Below, one piece after another: positions 1 through 4,541 of a DNA stretch of 5,076 nucleotides (position 1 is its first letter; the number at the start of each line of letters is the position of its first letter). Source of the stretch: an uncultured Pseudomonadota bacterium (lineage in GTDB: Bacteria; Pseudomonadota; Alphaproteobacteria; RF32; CAG-239). The notes under the pieces are model-generated. The model saw only the letters and a list, made by a program, of their open reading frames with translations, had not been told where the DNA came from and did not search any database. The position numbers were made by a program, and so were the translations under genes. The stretch is from NCBI GenBank assembly GCA_902495305.1, contig CABUWG010000078.1, positions 1 through 5,076 on the forward strand. Direction: 5' to 3'.

Positions 1-17
1 AGCTAGCCCGCTCTCGC

Positions 18-104
18 TTTCTAAGCTTTCAAGAAAAAGTTAAGGTCGCTACGCTCCATTACATAGTGCTTCAATTTTATCTCTTTTTCTCAAAAGCTAA
101 GAAG
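18..104. repeat. Imperfect inverted repeat (22-bp arms)
   Basis: Bases 18-39 pair with 83-104 in 19 of 22 positions, one of them a G-T wobble. The mismatches are at 23/99, 30/92 and 31/91, and the spacer is 43 bases. The arms contain AAGCTTT and AAAAGCT blocks next to a run of A or T. No coding function is evident. It could be a structured remnant of a small mobile element or an extragenic palindromic repeat unit. Whether it recurs in the genome cannot be seen from this window. Confidence 0.55.
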
Positions 105-131
105 TTGCTCGCGAAGGGCGGTCAACTTAGG

Positions 132-179
132 CATCTAGGCTCGCTATGGTTGCTGACGCTTCCCTCGCTTGCCAAGATG
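132..179. repeat. Short inverted repeat (9-bp arms)
   Basis: CATCTAGGC at 132-140 pairs with GCCAAGATG at 171-179 in 8 of 9 positions, around a 30-base spacer. On its own this could be chance. It is listed because it is one of several consecutive inverted repeats in the same gene-free stretch. Confidence 0.3.
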
Positions 180-197
180 TTCCAAAGAGCTTGCAGA

Positions 198-227
198 CAA
201 AAACAACCGGAGCAACGGTTGTTTTTG
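198..227. terminator. Perfect 12-bp hairpin, probable bidirectional terminator
   Basis: CAAAAACAACCG (198-209) and CGGTTGTTTTTG (216-227) are perfect reverse complements around the six-base loop GAGCAA. The GC-richer core (ACAACCG with CGGTTGT) is flanked by five A on one side and five T on the other. This is the layout of an intrinsic terminator that could work in either direction. No gene is visible just upstream on either strand, so it would serve a transcript entering from outside the window, or it is part of the repeat cluster. The T-tract is short and is followed by GC, which lowers confidence. Confidence 0.5.
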
Positions 228-242
228 CTTAGCACTCCCCGC

Positions 243-262
243 CCCTCTCTTTCAAGAGAGGG
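243..262. repeat. Perfect hairpin CCCTCTCTT / AAGAGAGGG
   Basis: CCCTCTCTT (243-251) and AAGAGAGGG (254-262) are perfect reverse complements. With two loop bases a real RNA hairpin would open the top pair to give an 8-bp stem and a four-base loop. No T-tract follows on either strand, so this is not a classical terminator. It fits a short extragenic palindrome. Confidence 0.5.
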
Positions 263-362
263 AGTGGTGTGGCACTTTTGGGTTTTGTTCCAAAACATAA
301 GCTATTCGCAAAGGGCACCCAATCGTGCCGAACGGAAGGAATGTGCTTTGAAGGAAAAACAC

Positions 363-446
363 TGTCATTCTGAGTGCAACGAAGAATCCAGTCAGATAAA
401 TTAGCTATATTATTAAACTGGATCCTTCGCTTCGCTCAGGATGACA
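363..446. repeat. Extragenic palindromic repeat (30-bp arms)
   Basis: Left arm 363-392 and right arm 417-446 are inverted copies matching at 25 of 30 positions, around a 24-base AT-rich centre. The left arm starts TGTCATTCTGAG; the right arm, read on the minus strand, starts TGTCATCCTGAG. Translated, the arms give the peptides HSECNEES and HPERSEGS. From memory, these turn up again and again in spurious predicted proteins from many bacterial genomes, which points to a widespread extragenic repeat family. The two arms look like two variants of that unit placed head to head. It could act as a MITE-like or REP-like element, or as a structured transcript end. No transposase is present nearby. Confidence 0.7.
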
Positions 447-492
447 AAGAAAGGTGCTATGGCGGGGTTTGAGGGGGAGGAAGAGAGACAGG

Positions 493-525
493 AAAAATAA
501 AAAGCCCCGACTTACGTCAAGGGCT
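493..525 (-). terminator. Intrinsic terminator of flaF
   Basis: Read on the minus strand, AGCCCTTGAC (525-516), loop GTAA (515-512) and GTCGGGGCT (511-503) form a stem of nine pairs with one wobble and one bulged T. The stem runs directly into TTTTATTTTT (502-493). It begins 27 bases after the flaF stop codon, in the right orientation. This suggests that flaF ends its transcript here and is not co-transcribed with anything to the left. Confidence 0.85.
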
Positions 526-552
526 GGTAAAGCTTTTTCACTTAATCACCGA

Positions 553-921
553 TTAATCGACGCCTTTATGGTTCAGACCTTTTGCCAGATTCATATTAAT
601 GTCAATCAGCACCCGCAGGCTTTCCGGTTTGGGGTCTGTCAAAATATCAATCGTACGCTTAAAAATAAAGACAGACAGATTCAAAATGTTCTGGCGGACA
701 TCGGCCGGTTGCGGACAATCTGCCTCTTGCATGGCGGAAGCGATAATCGCCCATAATTTGCGGTTTTTATCCAGAGCCTCATCTAATCCGGATTTTCCTT
801 CTTCCCAGTGTTCTCTGATGTAATTCAGTTTGGACGCCGTATTAATCAGGGCTCTGCTTTCTAACTCCGATTGTGACAATGACTGCATTTCATTGCTGGA
901 ATATTGATCGGATTCATTCAT
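553..921 (-). CDS. flaF: Flagellar biosynthesis regulator FlaF
   Basis: This 122-residue protein has the pattern of the alphaproteobacterial FlaF family. In Caulobacter, FlaF acts with FlbT in the post-transcriptional control of flagellin synthesis and secretion; it is a cytoplasmic protein. Visible hallmarks are an N-terminal helix with ALINTASKL (24-32), LDEALDKNRKLW (46-57), and the strongly conserved block VRQNILNLSVFIFKRT (75-90), followed by LIDINMNLAKGL (105-116). Length is normal for the family. The ATG at 921 is supported by AGGTG four bases upstream; Met12 is the only nearby alternative. There is no signal peptide or membrane segment. The gene stands alone: it has its own terminator, a divergent gene upstream, and no flagellin, FlbT or other flagellar gene in the window. 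Identification rests on remembered family pattern, not a search. Confidence 0.88.
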   Translation of the reverse strand: MNESDQYSSNEMQSLSQSELESRALINTASKLNYIREHWEEGKSGLDEALDKNRKLWAIIASAMQEADCPQPADVRQNILNLSVFIFKRTIDILTDPKPESLRVLIDINMNLAKGLNHKGVD

Positions 922-1015
922 TTTTCACCTGGCCTATAAAATATTTTTTAACTATAATTGTGTAATGTTTAAGATATGATATATACAATTTTCTTCATTT
1001 TTTAAAGGAATAAAT
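922..1015. promoter_or_regulatory. Divergent promoter region flaF / solute-binding gene
   Basis: This 94-bp AT-rich spacer lies between two divergent start codons and must carry both promoters. For the rightward gene, TTGTGT (958-963) and TATACA (982-987) are 18 bases apart and make a weak sigma70-like candidate; TATAAT at 953-958 has no good -35 partner. For flaF, the minus strand shows only weak AT-rich candidates. No sigma54 signature is visible. Ribosome sites are clear: AGGTG at 926-930 on the minus strand for flaF, and AAAGGA at 1004-1009 for the rightward gene. Exact promoter positions are uncertain. Confidence 0.4.
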
Positions 1016-1876
1016 ATGAACAATCCCAAAAAAATCATTATGGCGGCGCTTCTGGTTTTGTTTTCGGCAGGAAATGCCGCTGCTCTGGTTGATTTCAGCG
1101 ATACCAGAGCCGAGCGCCAGTTGACGGCTGCCGGTTTTTATGACTATCCGCCCTTTGGTTATGTTTCTACCGAATTTAATCAGGATAATGAAGAGAAGTT
1201 TGTCCGCCGGCATTATCTTTTTAAGGAGCTGCTTGAAGAATTTGCCGCTGAAAACAACGCGGTTGTTACTTATCAGGATTATCTGACCGATTATAACGGC
1301 ATTATTCGTGACGTGCGCAGCGGCGATATAGACATTTTGCTCGGCATGTATCATGACACCAAGCTTTATGCCGGTCTTGATTATGTTCTGCCGGCGCCGA
1401 TATCCAATCCGATTACGCTGATGACCCTGCCCTCCCGCCGCGGCGAGATTAAATCGCTGGAAGACGTGAAAAAGCTTAAAGGCGCAATTTTAGAAAAAGA
1501 AGTTCTGAGCGATTATGTCAACGAGCAGATGAAAGATTATGACGTTATCAAAATTCGCGACCCGAACGAGTTGTTCAAAAAGCTTTTTACCAAAGAAATC
1601 GACTATGTCTTTACCGGATATTACACCGGTCTGATTGAGGCCTCCAAGCTCGGGCTGCGCAATTATGTGGCTTTTTCCAAGCAAATCATTTGGGATATTC
1701 CGCTTTTTATCGGCGTTTCCAAGGCTTCTAAAAACCGGACATTTTTAATCGGCCGGCTCGGAAAATATCTGGAGAAAAAAGAAGTGCAGGAAAAGTTCAA
1801 AAAGCACCTGCTAAACGTGATTCACGAATTTGAGGTTCTGAACAATAGCGTAACGCCGCCGATGTACACAAAATAA
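1016..1876 (+). CDS. Periplasmic family-3 solute-binding protein
   Basis: This 286-residue protein looks like a secreted binding protein of the SBP_bac_3 type, which captures small solutes in the periplasm. The first 23 residues form a Sec signal peptide: PKK, a hydrophobic core, then AAA as a likely cleavage site. Family landmarks include FYDYPPFGY (41-49) in the first lobe, SGDIDILLG (102-110), the hinge-region SLEDVKKLKG (147-156), and KEIDYVFTGYY (193-203) in the second lobe. The Arg that usually contacts an amino-acid carboxylate (T-x-x-R) appears to be Tyr118 after Thr115, so the ligand may not be an amino acid. No ABC permease, ATPase, sensor kinase or cyclase is fused or adjacent, so it is an orphan. 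The ATG at 1016 has AAAGGA upstream at good spacing. Substrate unknown. Confidence 0.8.
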   Translation: MNNPKKIIMAALLVLFSAGNAAALVDFSDTRAERQLTAAGFYDYPPFGYVSTEFNQDNEEKFVRRHYLFKELLEEFAAENNAVVTYQDYLTDYNGIIRDVRSGDIDILLGMYHDTKLYAGLDYVLPAPISNPITLMTLPSRRGEIKSLEDVKKLKGAILEKEVLSDYVNEQMKDYDVIKIRDPNELFKKLFTKEIDYVFTGYYTGLIEASKLGLRNYVAFSKQIIWDIPLFIGVSKASKNRTFLIGRLGKYLEKKEVQEKFKKHLLNVIHEFEVLNNSVTPPMYTK

Positions 1877-1896
1877 TTATAAATCACTTTCCGGAC

Positions 1897-1924
1897 TTGA
1901 CCTTTTTGTTCTAATGATTAAAAT
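1897..1924 (+). promoter_or_regulatory. Candidate sigma70 promoter for fzlA-lipoprotein operon
   Basis: TTGACC (1897-1902) and TAAAAT (1919-1924) each match the sigma70 consensus at 5 of 6 positions and are 16 bases apart. Transcription would begin near 1931, leaving a leader of about 35 bases before the ATG at 1966. A 9-bp inverted repeat (ATTATAAAT 1876-1884, ATTTATAAT 1923-1931) brackets the promoter and overlaps the -10 box. It could be an operator but may be chance in such AT-rich sequence. Confidence 0.5.
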
Positions 1925-1954
1925 TTATAATCAGAATAAATTGGGAAAATTTCT

Positions 1955-1965
1955 GGGGGGATAAT
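1955..1965 (+). promoter_or_regulatory. Unusual G-run ribosome binding site of fzlA
   Basis: The only purine-rich Shine-Dalgarno candidate before the ATG at 1966 is a run of six G (1955-1960), followed by ATAAT. It can pair with the CC-rich anti-SD, but lacks the usual AGGAGG order. It supports the start at 1966, because no other in-frame ATG with a better site lies nearby. Confidence 0.45.
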
Positions 1966-2631
1966 ATGGTTCTTTTAATACATCATCCGTTTTCTGCGGC
2001 TTCACGCAAAATCCGGATTGCCATGAGCGAAAAGAAAATGCTTTTTGTTTTGAAGGAAGAAGAACCGTGGAATATGTCTCCCGACGTTTTTAAGCTGAAT
2101 CCGGCCGGCGAGCTGCCGATTTTTATCAATGACGGAAAAGTGATTGCCGGCAATTATGCCATTTCCGAGTTTTTGGAAGATGCGGACAAAGAAGTGCGCC
2201 TGTTGCCGGACACGGCAGAGCAACGCGCCGAAGTCCGCCGTTTGTGCGAATGGTTTGACGGCAAGTTTTATAACGATGTTTATAAAAACGTGGTGGTTGA
2301 AAAAGTTCACAAGCGTTTTAGCCAAGGGTTGGCGCCGGATTCACGCCGTTTGAAGACCGGCATCAACAATCTTAATTTTCACATGGAATATCTGGACTGG
2401 CTTTGTGAAAGACGAAGCTACCTCGGCGGCGAGATGTTTTCTTTTGCCGATATCAGTGCCAGTGCCCAGCTTTCCATTTTGGATTATCTCGGCGACGTGC
2501 CATGGGAAAGCTACCGCAATGCCAAGCTTTGGTATTCAAAAATAAAATCCCGTCCGGCGTTTAAAGATATTTTGAAAGACAGTATCAAAGGGATTTTGCC
2601 GGCAAAGCATTATGCGAATCTGGACTTTTAG
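1966..2631 (+). CDS. fzlA: GST-fold cell-division protein, FzlA-like
   Basis: This 221-residue protein has a thioredoxin-like N-terminal domain (about 1-75, with LNPAGELPIF and the cis-proline Pro51) and an all-helical GST C-terminal domain (about 84-205, with the FSFADI capping motif at 158-163). It resembles FzlA, a cytoplasmic, FtsZ-binding GST homologue that in Caulobacter is needed for division and links FtsZ to septal wall synthesis. Matching points are the HHP start, AEVRRLCEWFDGKF (88-101), LSILDYLGDVPW (169-180), the WYSKIKSRP stretch (189-197), and the tail HYANLDF, close to the HYDDLDF tail I remember for FzlA. The glutathione-contacting Glu-Ser of catalytic GSTs is Gly62-Asn63, which argues against a glutathione enzyme. 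It is followed after 9 bases by a lipoprotein gene. A generic GST is the alternative. Confidence 0.8.
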   Translation: MVLLIHHPFSAASRKIRIAMSEKKMLFVLKEEEPWNMSPDVFKLNPAGELPIFINDGKVIAGNYAISEFLEDADKEVRLLPDTAEQRAEVRRLCEWFDGKFYNDVYKNVVVEKVHKRFSQGLAPDSRRLKTGINNLNFHMEYLDWLCERRSYLGGEMFSFADISASAQLSILDYLGDVPWESYRNAKLWYSKIKSRPAFKDILKDSIKGILPAKHYANLDF

Positions 2632-2640
2632 GAAAAAGAA
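2630..2640 (+). promoter_or_regulatory. Ribosome site overlapping the fzlA stop
   Basis: AGGA at 2630-2633 shares its first two bases with the fzlA stop codon TAG (2629-2631) and lies 7 bases before the ATG at 2641. This arrangement favours translational coupling of the two genes and fixes the lipoprotein start. Confidence 0.6.
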
Positions 2641-3117
2641 ATGAACAAGAAAGCAACAGCAGGCCTGATGGCAGCCATTTTGGGGTTAAGCGCCTGCGGG
2701 AGTTTGTATGATGATGATCCGCAAGGTCAGGTGATTTATCACTGGCAGCGGAAAAACACTGGCATTCAAAAGTTTTCCAGCGACCATTCGGAATGTTTGC
2801 GCGCGGCGGAAGACTGGGTTTTGATGCCGGATTTCAGCAATTATTTTTACTCGGAAGAAGCAAAACTCAATATTCGGGCCGACTGGCACTCTGACCGCGG
2901 CATTTGGGCAACCTATGTGCCTTATTGGAATGCACAGCCGCTGATTGTCAACTCCCTGCGCAATGATGAAAACATCAGCCCGCGCAAATACCGCCGTTGT
3001 ATGGAAAAACGCGGTTATGAACACCGGACGACCAATATTCCGGAAATCACCAACATCTATATTTACCGGCCTCAAAGAGCACTGCAGGGTGTGCCGTTTA
3101 ACAACGACGACTTATAA
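2641..3117 (+). CDS. Uncharacterised small lipoprotein
   Basis: I do not recognise a named family. The 158-residue product starts with a lipoprotein signal (KK, hydrophobic stretch, lipobox LSAC at 16-19), so Cys19 should be lipidated and the protein anchored in the envelope. Asp at position +2 is absent (Gly20), which by the E. coli sorting rule fits outer-membrane delivery. The mature part has a DHSECLRAAEDW segment (48-59) and a later YRRCMEKRGYEHR segment (117-129). Cys52 and Cys120 are the only cysteines after the lipobox and could form a disulfide. The CM-xx-RGY pattern recurs in small bacterial envelope lipoproteins. It lies directly behind fzlA with overlapping translation signals, so it is probably in the same operon. 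Its last 46 bases, including the stop codon, overlap the end of the opposing efflux gene. Function unknown. Confidence 0.82.
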   Translation: MNKKATAGLMAAILGLSACGSLYDDDPQGQVIYHWQRKNTGIQKFSSDHSECLRAAEDWVLMPDFSNYFYSEEAKLNIRADWHSDRGIWATYVPYWNAQPLIVNSLRNDENISPRKYRRCMEKRGYEHRTTNIPEITNIYIYRPQRALQGVPFNNDDL

Positions 3118-4541
3118 AGCATGCAGAATTCCGGCGCATTATGAGCGTATCCGCCGCCAACGGCTTTATAATAAGCAATTAACGTCTGATAAATCTTGCC
3201 GTTGCTGGCGGCCAGATTGTTTTGTGCGCTTAACAGATTTTGCTCAGCGGTCAGAACATCATTAAACTCAATCAGCCCGCGCTTGTATTTTTCCAGAATC
3301 AGTGTTGTGGCTTTTTTCTGAGATGAGGCGGCTTCATAGGCGGAAAGATTCTTTTTGTATTCATTGCCGATGGAAGTCATGGCGTTTTTAACCTCCTCCG
3401 CGGCGCTCAAAATACTGTTCTGATAACGATAAAAATATTCCAGCGTGACATTTTTTTGCAGTTCTACCTGATTTTGCAATTGTCCCCAGTGCAAAAGCGG
3501 CAATGTTACTGCCGGCGAATAGGTGTACATAAAGGTTTTGCTGCCGACCAGACCGGAAACTTCCAATGCCTGAAATCCCAGAAAACCGCTCAGGCTGACA
3601 TTGGGGAACAATTTTGAGATTTCCTGTCCGACCAAAGCATTTTGGGCAATCAGCTGCTGTTCGGCAACCTGCACATCCGGACGATTGCGGATAACGGAAG
3701 CCGGCTGTTCATAAATTTTGCCCAGTTCAAAGTTAAAGCGGCGGCGTACCAGATTTTTATTACGGTCAACCAGAAGCTCGTCCAGCTGCCCCGGCAGGCG
3801 GCCGGTCAAAATCGCCAGCGCATTGCGGGCTTCGGAAATATTCTGCTGCAAATCGGGAATCAGCGTTCTTGTGCTTTCAATGGCATATTTGGCCTGATTC
3901 AGCGCGACATCGTCTTCCAGTCCGACCTGATTTTTGCGTTTGACAATATCATAAATTTTTTGTTGCAATTCCAGATTCTGTTCGGCGATTTTCAACTGAA
4001 CCTGCAGGCTGCGCAAAGTAATATAATCCGCCGCGGTTTCTGCCGCCAGACTAACATAGACATTGTTTAAATCCGCCGCTGCGGCTTTCATCAAAGCCTG
4101 CTGACTCTCATTCAGGCGGCGGCCTCCGCCCCAGATATCAAGTTCCCAGCTGGCATCGAGACCGGTTTGGTAATAATCGGTATCAATGGTATAGCCGATT
4201 TTCCGGCTTGGTTTGTTATAGTGATAACTGCCGTCAACGTCTATCATCGGAAAAAAGTTGAAGGCATTGATATCAAATTCGTTTCTGGCCTGACGCAGTT
4301 TCTGAACGGCAATTTTAACGTCGGGGCTGTCTTTGAGGCTCAGAGCGACAAGCTCGTTTAAGACCGGATCATTAAACTGTTTGTACCAGTCTTTGGCAAC
4401 GGGCGTTCTTTGTGCCGGATTCAAGCCGAGATTTTTGGAGATTTCTTCATCACGATAAATCTGCGGACGGTGGTAGTCCGGCCCTACCGTACAAGAAGCC
4501 AGCAAAAAAGCCATCAATCCCAAACTTATTTCTTTTTTCAT
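3072..4541 (-). CDS. RND efflux outer-membrane lipoprotein, NodT/TolC family
   Basis: This 489-residue protein is an outer-membrane factor, the exit duct of tripartite RND efflux systems. The start shows a lipoprotein signal (MKK, hydrophobic stretch, LASC at 14-17) followed by CTVGPDYHRP, the hallmark N-terminus of the NodT group. Two outer-membrane efflux (OEP) repeats follow, roughly 60-255 and 275-465, each rich in the long helices that build the TolC periplasmic barrel. They include NQAKYAIESTRTLIPDLQQN, ASVIRNRPDVQVAEQQL and ALEVSGL. The second repeat ends with LIAYYKAVGGGY (about 454-465), where the family normally stops soon after. Here 24 more residues follow GGGY, the last 14 encoded inside the opposing lipoprotein gene. 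The start overlaps the pump stop by four bases (ATGA), with a strong AGGAGG site 7 bases upstream. No terminator is visible after the stop. Confidence 0.93.
   Translation of the reverse strand: MKKEISLGLMAFLLASCTVGPDYHRPQIYRDEEISKNLGLNPAQRTPVAKDWYKQFNDPVLNELVALSLKDSPDVKIAVQKLRQARNEFDINAFNFFPMIDVDGSYHYNKPSRKIGYTIDTDYYQTGLDASWELDIWGGGRRLNESQQALMKAAAADLNNVYVSLAAETAADYITLRSLQVQLKIAEQNLELQQKIYDIVKRKNQVGLEDDVALNQAKYAIESTRTLIPDLQQNISEARNALAILTGRLPGQLDELLVDRNKNLVRRRFNFELGKIYEQPASVIRNRPDVQVAEQQLIAQNALVGQEISKLFPNVSLSGFLGFQALEVSGLVGSKTFMYTYSPAVTLPLLHWGQLQNQVELQKNVTLEYFYRYQNSILSAAEEVKNAMTSIGNEYKKNLSAYEAASSQKKATTLILEKYKRGLIEFNDVLTAEQNLLSAQNNLAASNGKIYQTLIAYYKAVGGGYAHNAPEFCMLYKSSLLNGTPCSAL

Larger units (their letters stand above)
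1..492. other. Gene-free, palindrome-rich intergenic region
   Basis: I see no convincing gene on either strand here. The only long open frame (66-404, GTG start) has no recognisable domain, and its C-terminal end is simply a translation of one arm of the repeat at 363-446. What the stretch does hold is a run of inverted repeats: 18-39 with 83-104, 132-140 with 171-179, 198-209 with 216-227, 243-251 with 254-262, 314-318 with 325-329, and the large palindrome 363-446. From about 449 to 492 it is purine-rich (mostly G and A) with no structure I can name. A gene to the left of the window may end before position 1. A degraded mobile element is an alternative explanation. Confidence 0.7.

Noticed and set aside
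66..404. Open reading frame of 112 codons on the plus strand
   Set aside because: It starts with GTG and lacks a clear ribosome site. It spans several hairpins, and its end is a translation of the repeat arm at 363-392. No domain is recognisable.
1..450. CRISPR array
   Set aside because: The repeats are inverted and unequal in length, with no regular direct repeats or equal spacers.
454..823. Plus-strand open frames opposite flaF
   Set aside because: They lie antisense to or in the flank of a recognised gene, have no ribosome site of note, and run through the flaF terminator.
995..1354. Minus-strand open frame opposite the solute-binding gene
   Set aside because: It is a shadow of the real gene, which has a signal peptide, family motifs and a proper ribosome site.
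1926..1931. Perfect TATAAT as the fzlA -10 box
   Set aside because: The only good -35 (TTGACC 1897-1902) would be 23 bases away, too far. TAAAAT at 1919-1924 gives normal spacing, so this hexamer was not used.
3153..3170. GCCG-CCAA-CGGC hairpin followed by TTTATA as terminator of the lipoprotein gene
   Set aside because: The stem is only four pairs, the T-tract is short, and the bases are explained as conserved codons for the GGG end of the outer-membrane factor.
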